From NCBI GenBank assembly GCA_036172665.1, contig CM069870.1, positions 63,426,212 to 63,490,211 on the forward strand: a DNA stretch of 64,000 nucleotides. Reading direction: 5' to 3'. A model generated the notes under the pieces. That model was not told the DNA's origin, did not search any database, and was given only the letters and a program-made list of their open reading frames with translations. This document shows positions 46,021-57,500 of the stretch, piece after piece. Position 1 is the stretch's first letter. Each line of letters starts with the position of its first letter. Made by a program: the position numbers and the translations under genes. The stretch is from Prosopocoilus inquinatus. Lineage: Eukaryota; Arthropoda; Insecta; Coleoptera; Lucanidae.

Positions 46021-48099
46021 TGTTTATTTTATTTATTTATCAAGATACTTACAAATGCAAGTGTAAGATTGAGTAAACCTATGCGGCGGTGGAAATACGT
46101 TATTATTTGCGATCCAAACTGACTTTTTGTGTGAAAATTTATGGAGTTTTCGTACGATTATGTGATAAACACGCTAAAATCTGTGATAATTTTCACAATG
46201 GATCGCTTTTTTCGCGTTTTTTTCCAATAATGTACCTAGTTCCTATTTTTTTAAATAAAAAATTCATTCTTTGTAAAAATAAATAAATTGATCAATTATC
46301 ACCCGATTTTATATGAAACCAAATCAGATCAGCGTAAAATACAAAATTATCACAGAAATGATACATGTACCCTTGTAGCTAAGAAAGAGTTCGCGTAATC
46401 AAGAAACGCTGATAAAATCAGTAGTACAGTCTTTTTCTTTTGACCTTCTCCTTTTGTCAATTATGTTTCCCAATTTATCAAATCATTTTCCACTTTCTGA
46501 ACTGTCAAGTCGCATCTTAAATAGAAAAGTCATTTGACAAAACTGGGAAACATATTCGACAAAAGGGTTAAACCGAAAGTAAAAGACCGGAAAATTGAAA
46601 GTTGTATCTACGCTAAGGTCTGCTTTCTTTATGGAAGTTTAAAACGTGTCTAAAATACATCTTAGCAGCTATCTCGTGTGAAAAGATACTTTTATAATTA
46701 TAGGTACAGATACAATTTTTTAGTAGTATTAGAGATGTATGTATAGATACCTACTCAAAAAGCAGTGTTGTTAAAGATACATTTCTAATAGTATCTAGAT
46801 ACAGATGCAGATACTTTCACAAATATGTATCTAGATGCAGATACAGATACTTTTTCCGGAAAATATCTAGATACAGATACAGATACAAAAAAAGTATCTG
46901 CAGTTTATCAAGATACTTGCAAGTGTAAAATTCAATAACCTATGCAGTAGTGGAGGTACGGTATTATTTGCGATCCAAATCGACTTTTTTTGTGAAAATT
47001 GACGAAGTTTTCGTATGAATATGTGAATAATGTACACACTAAAATCTGTGATAATTTTCACAATATTTTTCAGCAGTATGTCTTTTTAAATAGAAAATTT
47101 ATCTTTGTAATTAAGTTGATCAATAAGCTGATAAGTAATTACCTGGCTTTGTATGAAACCAAGTCAAGTCAACGTAAAATATAAAGTTATCAACAGAAAT
47201 TACTCTACTTCCATATCAGACAAGTTAAATGTCAAATGAATCTAGGATCTTTAGTTGCAACCTTGTTGTAGCTAAGAGGGCGTTCCCGTAATCAAGAAAA
47301 GTTGATAAAATCAACAATACAGTCTTTTCCTTTTGATTTTCTCCTTTTGTCAATTATCTTTCCCAATTTTTAAAATAATTTTCAAGTTTCTGAACTCTCA
47401 AATCGCATTTTAAATAGAACAGTCACTTGACAAACTGGAAAACATAATTAACAAGACGGGAAAATCAAAAGAAAGAGACTGTAAAATCGGAGGTTGCATT
47501 TCTGCCAAGGTCTGCTGTTTGTATGGTAATTCAAAATGTATCTAAAATGTATCTTAGTATCTCAAATGAATAGATACACTGTAATTGTATCTAGATGCAG
47601 ATACAGTTACATTTTCACTGTCAAAAAGTATGTAGACACTGTATCTAGATACTTGTATCTAGACACTTAACTATACCGACCACTACAGTATAAAGAAATA
47701 GATTGCAAAAAAAGTATTGTAAGTATTTCCATAGTTGGCAGATCTTTTTTAATTTTAAAAAGTTATTATTTTTGTAAAATTGATATTGATTTAAATTTAA
47801 TATATTTTTGTTCGTTCGAATTAGCGAATTGTTCGGATTGTTAGATAATGATGTTGCAATTGCAAATATCCTGTATAAAAACTTTTTTTTTTCATTTTTA
47901 CTTCACATTTTGCAATAATTTTTTCTGTTTCCAGGGCCTTTGCCCGTTGTTGTTAATTTATTTTGTTTATTTTTTTAACATCAGACACTGTTGCTTTGCC
48001 CCCTCCATATTCTAAAGCAGGGATGCTTACTAACGAGGGAGTGTACCCCCAACAAGCTACATGTAAAAGCTGTGAGGGTGGCATTTATTAAGTATTTGT

Positions 48100-48600
48100 A
48101 ATTTGGAACGGGGGTAGCGCTTTCGGAGATCACAAGAGCATCGCTGATCTAAAGCAAAATTGCAAAAACTTACACAAACTTTTATTTTTTTCAAAAACTC
48201 AGTTTTTATTTTCAAATTCTCGTTTCCCCGAAACAGTTTGGAACGGTGGTAGCGCTTTCAAAGATCCCAAGAGCATCGCTGTTCTGAAGCAATATTGGAG
48301 TAACTTAAATCAATTTCTGTTTTTTTTTCAAAATCTCAATTTTGTCTTTCAACTTTAATGTGAAATGATTTCTTTGTCATTTTAATACGCAAGGGGAAGG
48401 GGAAATTCTGTTTTTTCGGGTAATTTTTAAACGCTGTAGTAAAGCAATATTAGAAAAACTTACACCAACTTATATTTTTTTCAAAATCCCAATTTTGTCT
48501 TTCAACTTTAATGTGAAATTATTTCTTTATGTCATTTTATTGCGCGGGGGGAGGGGAAAATTCTCTTTTTTCGGGGAATTTTTAAACGAAAGGAGGGAAA
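48100..48600. repeat. Degenerate tandem repeat
   Basis: A block with ggtagcgctttc, agatcacaagagcatcgctg recurs about 132 bases later. A second block, cccaattttgtctttcaact followed by ttaatgtgaaat, recurs about 150 bases later, together with ggggaaattctgttttttcg-type sequence. Units are about 130-150 bp. Confidence 0.55.
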
Positions 48601-49087
48601 GGAAATTTACACAATAATCGAAAAAAAATATTATTCTGAACATTTATTATCTACTTATTGACTAATTTTATAATATATTTTTTAGAAATTTTAAAAGTTA
48701 AAACTCATTAATTTTTTTACGATTAAAAAACGTAAAACAATAGATTTTAGGGATTGATTTTAATAAATCCCTAAAATGAATCATTTTCTAATCAATTAAT
48801 TAAAAAGAAATACTTTTGTGTGTTTTTTGATTTCCCCAAATAACTTATTTATTTTTATATATATATAAAAAAATGTTTTCTGTGATTATGTATTAACGAC
48901 AATTTTATTTTTATTTTTATTTGCCTAGTCAATGTGCGCACTTAAATTTTAAGTCAGAAGATTCGGAAATTCTTGATTCAAAATTAACGTATCAGTATCA
49001 TCTGAAAAGGGAAAACGCTCTTTGTAGGGTTGGCAACACTACGTACTTATGATGAGGAAGAGGTTTGAATAGGTCTTTACCAGTAAC

Positions 49088-49199
49088 GTTCGGATTACCT
49101 GATAATCCGAACGCTACGGATTATCAGGTCACAATTTCGAAATTCGGATTATTGGAAGTTCGAATTAAAGTATGTTCGGATTAAAGAGGTTCCCCTGTA
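49088..49199. mobile_element. Solo end of a pogo/Tigger-like element
   Basis: On the minus strand it starts tacaggggaacctctttaat and goes on with repeated taatccgaac / gttcggatta boxes, including ctgataatccg twice in opposite orientation. Pogo-like terminal repeats have this cagttgaacc...taatccgaac style. Only one end is seen, 570 bp upstream of the SLC35E1 start codon. Confidence 0.45.
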
Positions 49200-49764
49200 G
49201 TTAGTTCTCAAATTGCGAAAAAACCTGATTGAATATTGAATGTTTTCCAAACAGCGATAACCTCTCACGATTCTTTCCAAAGACGAATCGAAAACAAGTA
49301 TCTTAAGATTATTACAATTTAAATTATGATTAATTAAAAAGGAAAAAAATATCACCCAAGTAGAATAATAAGAAAGCAGATATTGTAATTAAAGAAATAT
49401 TGATTTTATTATTATTTTGTGAACGTTTTCATCACAAAATCATCAATATGGCGTTGAACATTTTTAAATATTTCGCGGTAATTTGTACTTACGACTTGGG
49501 TCGCTAGAGGTCCGACGTTTACTTCTATTTCAACGAAAACATAGTAACCGTAAATTTAAAAACGCATTCTACCAAAAGACGAATTAGATTATTTGCACAC
49601 GGAAAGTTCATTGTTGTTCAACATTTCTTTCGATTTAAATAAAATAATTCAGCTTGTCCTGCTACAGTTTTCAATTGAAGTTGACAGATGACGCCACTAT
49701 TTTACGCAATCGCAACACATGTTTTTGACATTTAGCGTGTGACAGTAACGTCAACGCTGCCAGC

Positions 49765-52700
49765 ATGGCTGACCGCAAACATACCAGGGAAGTATTGACT
49801 GTGATAATCCTATGTATTCTATGGTATGCGGTCAGCTCCAGCAACAATGTCATTGGGAAGATGTTACTCAACCAGTTTCCATATCCCATGACGATGACGA
49901 TGGTCCAGCTGTTATCCGTGACAGTGTACAGCGGGCCCCTCTTCAACCTGTGGGGGGTTCGGAAGTACGTGGACATATCCTGGAATTACTACTTCAAGTT
50001 GATCGTTCCTCTGGCTTTGGGCAAGTTCTTCGCGTCAGTGTTTTCACACGTGAGCATCTGGAAGGTTCCGGTCTCGTATGCTCACACAGGTACACATACG
50101 TGTGCTTGTCTTCAATGACAAGCTTCTACATATTTTCTTTTGATTGCAGTCAAAGCAACGATGCCCTTGTTCACTGTGATTTTATCTAGAATAATAATGG
50201 GGGAGACGCAGACGTGCAAGGTTTATTTCAGCTTGATCCCGATTATAGTCGGCGTGGCAATTGCAACCGTCACCGAGCTAAGTTTCGACGTCCTGGGATT
50301 GTTGAGTGCGTTGATCGCCACGATGGGCTTCTCCCTGCAGCACATTTTCTCGAAGAAAGTATTACATGACACCGGTATTCATCATTTACGCTTACTTCAT
50401 ATGCTAGGTCGTTTGTCGTTGTTCATATTCTTGCCAGTGTGGATTTGTGTAGATTTACATAGTTTAATTCAGTATTCCACGACGGTAAGTGTTTGGGGGG
50501 GACTGGAACGAAGCTGCGCGGAAGGCAGATGGGGCTGGATTAATGTTTTCTTTTTATTGTTTGTTTTAGGCCCTAACTGATTATAATGTGGTCATGTTGT
50601 TGTTTGTTGATGGGGTGTTGAATTGGCTGCAGAATATAGTGGCCTTTAGTGTGCTGTCTTTGGTCACTCCGCTTACGTATGCTGTGGCTAACGCAAGTAA
50701 ACGGATCTTTGTGATCGCAGTGTCACTGTTTATACTGGGGAATCCCGTGACTGCGTCGAATGTATTTGGTATGTTGCTTGCCACTTTCGGTGTGTTATTC
50801 TACAATAAGGTGAGCATTAAGTTTAAATTATATATATTTTTTTATTAATATTTACAATTGTAATTATACCTATATTCACCGGCAAGAAAAACAGGCCACC
50901 CTAAATTATTTTGTAACAGGAATTCTATCGCTTAAATTATATCTGAACAATAAGACCTGATTTCATAATCGAACTAAAGGAGACTTTAAAAGAAAAGTCA
51001 CAGTCATATGTCCAAAAAGATACGAAAACGTAGTTATTTATACATCAGAATGTGACTTTTATTTTAAAGTCACTTCGATTATGAAATCGGGCCTAAATGG
51101 CTTAATTTTAATGAATCAGAATACTGGGCCACACGTTGGACTATTTGCATCAGAATGTCCTATTTACTGTCTTTGTCTAGCCTTACCAGAAAATCGCCAG
51201 AACTTGCAATTTGTTCTTCAAGTAGAATTTGAAGCAAGTCCTCAAATTTTTTAACGAATTTGATTTCATTCGATTGCTTGACTGTTAAATTAAGTAATTT
51301 TAACACGCGAAGTGCATTTGCGTTAGTCATAAGTTATTAAAGACCGTCAACTTTAATTTTTACATCGAATAAAAAATCATTTTTTTACAGATTTTTCAAA
51401 TTATTTTTTTGGAATCGTCTTCTTAGCTAATTTTTACATTCTGTTTCTACACTGATTGGTTATTATCCACTATCATTCTTTAGTGAAATTAAACAAGAAT
51501 CAACTTCATTAATTAAATTTTATTAGTCTTGTAAAAGAAATTTAGGATGGCCGGGTTTTTTTGCCGGTCAGTGTATTTGGACACGTAGATTTCAGATAAA
51601 ATTCTCACGTATTATTAAAGTTATAACCAGACTTAGGACAAATCAAGCTTGTTACGATTACGCAGTATGAGTATGAGGATCAATAAATTACGTCCGTAAC
51701 CACGGCAACGCCCAAAATGTCTTAAGTTTGATTTTAATTTTTTATATGTTTAATTTTTTAATTAGACTAGAATTTGCCCAATGCTAGACGCCAGATTTTT
51801 TTCGGTAACTTTATTTTTTATTTCGTATTTTTATTAATATTATTTACCTGTGTAAAAGTGCCGTATGGTATGAAAATAAAAACGATACCCTGCTATTTGA
51901 AATTAGAATTAAATAGCTTTCGTTTTTGGTCAAGATATGGCGCCCTAAGTAACGCCGTTGCGCCATCTCCTGACCTAAGAGGAAATCTATTTTGGAATTT
52001 TCTCGTAACAGCTTTTCATCTTCCTGTTGATGTTCTTACTTTCCATCTTCGCATCTTTCATTTCAAAATTAAATTGAAAATCTAAAATCAAAATGTGGCG
52101 GGGTAGAACGGGGGTTATTCAGAGCGCCATCTCTTGACTAAAAGCGAAAGTTATTTAATTCTAATTTTAACTAGCACTGCATCGTATTTATTTTTATATT
52201 GCATGGCATTTTTTTAATCAAAATTAAATTGCAAAAGAATCAAGGTGTGACAGCCTTAATTATTCAAAGTACCGTCTCTTGACCAAATAAGAAAACATTT
52301 TTAATGGAGTTTCCTCGTAACAAAGTTTCATCTTCCTACTGACGATTTCACCTACTACCTTCGCATTTTTCTTTCAAAATTAAAGTACAAAGTTTTTTTA
52401 ATCTCAAACCGGACAGAAAAATGAAGGGAAACACACTCAACGTTTCGCTATAGATTTATAGCTTCACTCCTGACGAAGCTATAAATCTATAGCGAAACGT
52501 TGAGTGTGTTTCCCTTCATTTTTCTGTCCGGTTTGAGATTAAAAAACTTTGTACTTACTATTTTCATCGGACAAGAACAAACTTCAATTTCAAAATTAAA
52601 TTAAAAATTAAGATATTACATTAGATTAAATCTAAAATCAAGATATTTTAGATTTTTAATGCGAAGATAGAAGATCCGAACGTCAGCAGGTTACGCGGTT

Positions 52701-54238
52701 ACGAGGGGAAATTCCTTTAAAATTGTGTTCCTATTTGGCCAATAAATGGCTGTGTATAAAAATCAATACGATATTTTGCTGTTTGCTTAATTACAATTAA
52801 TTATCTTTCATTTTTGGACAGTAGGTGGCGCTCTAAGCAATCTTATGATACATTTATTTTACATTATTTTCTATTAATTTTGAAATTACAGTGATTGCAA
52901 AGTTAGAAGAAGGCAAAGGTTTTGCCGAGAGCGCCGGTCGGCGTTAAAATGAAATGTCGCAATGGAAAATTTGATTAAGACAGTTGTCAATTTTGGACAA
53001 GAGATGCCGCTTTCAACGATTTATGCGCGTAGATCTCATATTTTCGACTGAAAAATGTTTTTATGGAGAATATTACGACGAAACCGTATTTTCGATTAAA
53101 AAATATTTTTATGGAGAATACGACGACGAAACCGTACCGTTGATATTCGATTAAAATATATCGTTTCCTCTTTAGGACAATAGATGGAGCCTCAAAAAGT
53201 TTAACATGATGCGCTTATTTATAGGGTTCAGATAATTTTCTAATTTTAATAGCAACGATAAAATTAATAAAAAAATAGTTTAAACGGGCACTATTAAAAT
53301 TGGAAGGAGCAATGTTTCACTATCGACGAAGCCATCAATCGGTAGAGAAACGTTGAGTGCTCCCTCCGATTTTAATAGTGTCCGTTTAAACTTTAAAAAC
53401 TATTTTCTTACAATTTTCATCCGACAAGTATCGACTTCAATGACAAAATCAATAACTAACAATCTTATTAAGAAAAGGAATTTTTAGTTTTTTTTTTGGT
53501 CCAAATTAAACTCGCACACGGAGTGGTTAAATGAGTTTCTAAAATCGCTTCTGTAGATTTCCTTTGTAACAATGAAACTTCAAATGGTGGGAGGAAGAGG
53601 AATCGGCGAAAACCCTCTTTTATTCCAAGGGGTCGGTGCTAAAAAGAATTCTGACTTAACAAGAGCCGGTTGACATTTTTTTAATCACTTATATTAATTG
53701 GTTATAAAAGTAACGTGTGAAATTATGCAATAAATTCCAGCATTTGCTCTTATCTAAACGAGGCTTTGTTTAAATTCCAAAGTAGTTTAGACCTTGCATT
53801 AAGTCGTTAAGGAATTGCGAGGCAAAAAGATAAAATAACTTGCCCTAAATGACTGAGAACATTTTTTTTTTAATTATCAAGACTTGAGTATTCCAATGAA
53901 AAAGTCGAGGAAAACTTAATGCGCAGAGCGTAGTAAAAGAATTATTTTAAATTAAATTAAACAGACGCTTCCTTAAAGTAGTTTTAAATTAAACTTGTAT
54001 ATTATTTATTTTATTTTTTTTGCAGGCCAAATATGATGCAAAACAGGAGCAAATGAAACAGACCATTCTGCCCTTACACGAGCAGTCTTGGCACGACAAC
54101 TCGAACTTTTCCATCAACGCAAAACTTAACGGCATCCTAAGCAACGGTAAAGAGTACAAACCCTTGTTGAACGGCTATTCGGACTCCACTCCAAAGAGTA
54201 CCTTCTTAAAAACAAACAACAATCTACTATTCGTGTAG
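49765..54238 (+). CDS. Slc35e1: SLC35E1-type nucleotide-sugar/triose-phosphate family transporter (complete)
   Basis: Four coding exons: 49765-50089, 50150-50484, 50570-50809, 54026-54238; GT-AG junctions keep one frame for 370 residues, ending TAG at 54236. The protein is a multi-pass membrane protein of the drug/metabolite transporter superfamily, solute carrier 35E1 group, expected in Golgi/ER membranes; its substrate is not established. Visible features: about nine to ten hydrophobic segments, starting with [19 protein letters not shown], then [19 protein letters not shown], the conserved SLSLQHIF-like [13 protein letters not shown], and [20 protein letters not shown]. The last exon is the hydrophilic cytosolic tail. 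The start ATG has a good context (cagcATGG). Introns 1 and 2 are 60 and 85 nt; intron 3 is 3.2 kb and repeat-filled. Confidence 0.92.
50871..51575. mobile_element. Tc1-like non-autonomous element with nested foldback
   Basis: Left end accggcaagaaaaacaggcc, followed by accctaaatt; right end on the minus strand accggcaaaaaaacccggcc, followed by atcctaaatt. About 700 bp in SLC35E1 intron 3. Inside at 50951-51096 lies a second palindrome (gatttcataatcga arms, aagtcac...gtgactt), so one element is nested in another. No transposase. Confidence 0.65.
51901..52170. repeat. Inverted-repeat element in SLC35E1 intron 3
   Basis: The left arm aattagaattaaatagcttt, cgtttttggtcaagatatggcgcc pairs with the right arm ggcgc-type gagcgccatctcttgac, aaaagcgaaagttatttaat. 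The centre is about 150 bp. Partial relatives occur at 52250-52400, 52600-52700 and 52790-52860 (rtggcgctct, ttcatcttcctactgac), so intron 3 is largely built of one family. Confidence 0.5.
52383..52556. repeat. Near-perfect 174-bp palindrome
   Basis: Two arms of about 82 bp are complementary with a single one-base indel in a T/A run. The loop is actcctgac. Landmarks are ccggacagaaaaatgaaggg, cacactcaacgtttcgctat and, after the loop, gaagctataaatctatagcg. It belongs to the same family as 16637 and 53268. The near identity of the arms means recent origin or correction between arms. It lies in SLC35E1 intron 3. Confidence 0.85.
53268..53410. repeat. Foldback element, CAACGTTTC family, older copy
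   Basis: The arms aaaatagtttaaacgggcac, attaaaattggaaggagc and their imperfect complement gctccctccgattttaatag, tgtccgtttaaact surround a loop with tcgacgaagccatcaatcg. Several mismatches show it is older than the copy at 52383. Confidence 0.65.
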
Positions 54239-54254
54239 TATTATCTAGTAAATT

Positions 54255-54470
54255 TATTTTATTTATTGAAAAATTGTGTACAGTCTTCTGTGTGTCTGTG
54301 TTTCTTGAAATATTTGCAATTTATTTTATATTTTTTTTAATTTAAATTGTAATTATGTACATACATGGCGTTCGTTTACAAATCTTATTTATTTGTAAAA
54401 CAATCGAGTATTATTTGATGAGAATATTTTACGTAACACAACTTGTACATATGTAAGAACTAAAAATAAA
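54255..54470. terminator. Opposing polyadenylation signals of SLC35E1 and GRIP
   Basis: A plus-strand AATAAA at 54465-54470 fits SLC35E1. Minus-strand AATAAA copies (plus tttattttatttattg, about 54257-54272) fit GRIP, whose stop is at 54548. If both are used, the two 3' UTRs overlap by some 200 bases in antisense. Confidence 0.45.
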
Positions 54471-54509
54471 TATTTTTTTATAAGATATGGAAATGTCTAT
54501 ATGAGATTT

Positions 54510-54532
54510 GGCGGCGGCGGCGGCGGCGGCGG
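54510..54532 (-). repeat. (CGC)n trinucleotide run in GRIP 3' UTR
   Basis: Seven or so CGC units on the minus strand, about 16 bases after the GRIP stop codon. A GC-only run stands out in this AT-rich DNA and would be part of the GRIP 3' UTR. Confidence 0.7.
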
Positions 54533-54547
54533 GTGGCGGAGATTCGC

Positions 54548-57500
54548 TCATAATGTCTTGGTGATCGTGTTCTGACTAGCTGAGAATGACTTGTTGGATA
54601 AACTTTCCTGTGCGGACTGCAAGAAATAGAATTAATTTTGATTTCTTTTTTTTTTGGGGAGGACGTGGAACTCACTTTGTCTGTGGAATAATTTAAAAAC
54701 GGGTTTCTTGATATGACTAGTTCTATTCTGTCACCGGCTGACGCTATTAGGGGTACTGTTAAGCAGCAATCAAATTCTTGAGTCTTTGTGTCATTTACCT
54801 GGAAAATACATTATATTCTTTGAACATAAACTTAAATGTAATAGCAGCTGGCTACACATTTATAAGAAGTATGTTTGCTATGTTTAATTTTTTTTTTTTC
54901 AAATACTTAAACAGAAATATTGAAAAGTGATGAATCGGGGATTCACTCACGGTCAGTTTTTTGGACAAAGTTGAGTATATGGCCTTTTTTAAATCGTGAA
55001 ACCTAAAGACTTTAGTATAGGCAACCCACCACTTGCGAAGTCTATGTTTTTGTTGGGTTGCCTACTTTCTAGTTTTAAGGCGGCCACGATTTAAAATCGT
55101 TATACTCTTAATTGAAGTTATGTTCTTACTTGAACAATTCGATCATAGGGCCTTAATAACCCAACAATATCCGCCGGCCCTCCCTTCCGAATCCGATTAA
55201 TATAGACTCCCTTCTCGTATAGGCCGTCGCTCACACTAAAACCATAATCGTCATAAACCGAGTCCTTATACAGGGTGACGTGATGGATTTCGTTTTCGAG
55301 GATGCTCTCGTGTGAGAAGGTCCCCGGAAGCCTATCCATGAAGTTGCCTCCTCGCCCTCCTGAATCATACTTCAACGTGTTCGTGAAGCTGTAGTTGGGG
55401 AGAGGCAGGGGACTGGGGCAGAACGTGTCTTCGGCGTCTGAGTAAAACTGCAATTGTGAGTCGTGCTTTTTCTGCTTTGTTATGGCGTCGTCCTGGTAGG
55501 AGGAGATCGGCTCGCTCAGGACGCTCTCCAGGTCCTTGTTTTCGGTTTGGTCTGGAAAAAAAGTCGTCGCTGTTAATTTTGCTGTAAGATACAGCGCAAG
55601 TAATTACCGTTGGCGTCGTTGTTGTCGACCGTGTTGCTGTCCCATGAATGGACTGCACTGTCGATGCTGACCAAACCGGGGCTTGAATAACTACATCTGC
55701 TATCGTCTGTAATTTCTGTAATGCAATGATTCATTAAAAACGTTTCAATCGCGTTCATTTAAAAAAAAATATTCCGATGATTCATTAGATACGTTCTTGT
55801 TGATAGATTTGTTAATTAGATTGAACTCAGGAAGAGCATTAAGGTTCAGTTTTACAATGATGGTTTAACGTTGAGCCGAAGCTTAAATCCTTCATAACAA
55901 TTGTTGAAATAATTGTCGCTAAGGCTCAGTTTTACAATGATGGTTTAACTTTGAGCCGAAACTTAAACCCTTCACAACAATTGTTGAAATAATCGTTGCT
56001 AAGGGTTTAAACCTCAGCTCAAAGTTGAGCCCCATATGTATAACTGGACCTAAGGGTTTAAGCCTCAGCTCAAAGTTGTACCTCATCTGTAAAACTGGAC
56101 CTAAAGGGCCGTTATTTTCAGTCATCGATAAACTTTAACCATGAATTTATTTCCATTATTTTTTGTTGCTATGGAAATAAAACAAAAGTTAAAATTAAGT
56201 ATTTATTTTATTATACCTTGGCCCCAAGAGAACAAAACATTTGGAAATTAGGAATGTTGGATGATATACTCGAATTTTGTTGTCAAAAGATTGACGATTC
56301 GACAAAGTCAGGCATGTCACGTTAGATTTTTAACGGAATTAGAATAATTAAAAAAAAAGCTTTGGAAGTAATTTAGAACACTTAAAAATTATGATTAATC
56401 GCATTCCTACGAGACCCCAAAGTCAGCAAAGACTTCGCATGGCTAAACAAATGAGGTCATTGTTTTAACGTCCTCACTCCGTACCGGTTGTTACAGTTTA
56501 ATTCCCTGGTTCTTTTTAATATTCATGTGTGGTAGGTTTTAGTTGTTTACCGCTGGCCACATTGTTTGTTTCCGCTTGAAACGCATTTATATTTATTGGG
56601 TCTGGAGGTCACGTTATCTGTAATTGTGATCTGATTGGCCGAAATTGTGTTCGTAAGAGAATTTATTTCCGGCCTCTTACTCAATCGCCATACGAAGTAC
56701 AGACACGTGTAATTTATTACTTAATTAATTAAAAAGCAGACGGCTTTTTAAGATAGCTGGTATTATTTGTGCTTCGTGAACCTATAAACGGCTTATTCTA
56801 AGCGGATTTTCCGTTTCTGCGTTAAACAGTCAGGTATTTAGGTGACGCCATTCCAACGACCCAACCTCATATTAGATTTCTTTGTTCCTACAGAGAAATC
56901 CGCTTATTTAATTCCTCCATGGAATCGTTTTTCGAATCTTCTGTCTTTCGACAATACTTTTCCGTTTTCTGTCTACCTGTTTCGACATCATTTGAGAGAC
57001 GACGTCCTACAATATAGCGTATTATTAGAAGGTCATCATTCCACGTGACGCATCGCCAGCTCAGCGAACCGTCACGAGAGGCCGCTGACACTTGAACGAA
57101 ACCGACAGGTGACAATAGGATACACCATAGCCAAAGTTAATATATGAGAAGTTGTTTCATACGCTTGGATTTACATGCATAAAGCCGAATGCCGGGTCGC
57201 GCTTGTGGGGGTATCCATATGGACTCTCGTGACGTCAGACCAGACTGTTTCCATTTCGATTGGTCGCGATCCACGGCGCATGCACAGTGGGTGCCGTTAC
57301 CATAACAACGTAATGATGATTTTAAATGGTGCTTCAACTTCGACGAGTGACGTAGTCCTGAGACTCAAACGAAAAATGTCGAATCCGTCCGATATTGCAC
57401 GAGGCCATTTCCCATATACTAACTTTGTACTATAACCACCTTTCGGACTACAAAACTGTAACGTATCGTTTAATATTATTATTTGGTTAATGCATGCCAT

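Larger units (their letters stand above)
42779..46025 (-). mobile_element. 5'-truncated non-LTR retrotransposon (LINE)
   Basis: The minus strand reads from about 46020 through a reverse transcriptase to a 3' UTR ending in a TATTATTATT run at 42779. The sequences left and right of it, when joined, restore the GATAC element, so this is a clean insertion. It lacks the endonuclease end. A hAT element at 42878-44361 splits its 3' UTR. Jockey/CR1-like by the style of the RT. Confidence 0.75.
42645..47690. repeat. GATAC-rich tandem element array (interrupted)
   Basis: Three clusters of gtatctagatacagatac-type sequence (42648-42770, 46760-46910, 47535-47690) alternate with two bodies of about 620-700 bp (46037-46740 and 46907-47530). 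The bodies share tatttgcgatccaaa, aaatctgtgataattttcac and ttctccttttgtcaatta. Each body has an internal foldback (ttgtcaattatgtttccca with gggaaacat). Clusters 1 and 2 both start cagtgttgttaaagatacat. The first unit is split by a LINE insertion between 42778 and 46030; without it the two units are tandem with a period of about 860-870 bp. Confidence 0.65.
35131..49764. other. Intergenic DNA between sideroflexin and SLC35E1
   Basis: About 14.6 kb between the two divergent gene starts. It is mostly mobile DNA, listed separately. Pieces in which I see nothing are 36.5-37.3 kb, 37.8-39.05 kb, 39.35-40.7 kb, 41.6-42.6 kb, 47.7-48.0 kb and 48.6-49.08 kb; reading frames there are short and featureless. 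Confidence 0.6.

Noticed and set aside
52440..52510. Hammerhead ribozyme (CTGACGA, six-pair stem II, GAAA, pairing stem III)
   Set aside because: Stem I cannot form next to the CTGACGA core, and the whole region folds as one long perfect hairpin instead. The match is most likely a by-product of the palindrome centre.
55365..55658. 97-codon minus-strand frame overlapping GRIP exons
   Set aside because: Wrong frame; the GRIP frame runs through the same exon with correct phases on both sides and PDZ7 motifs.
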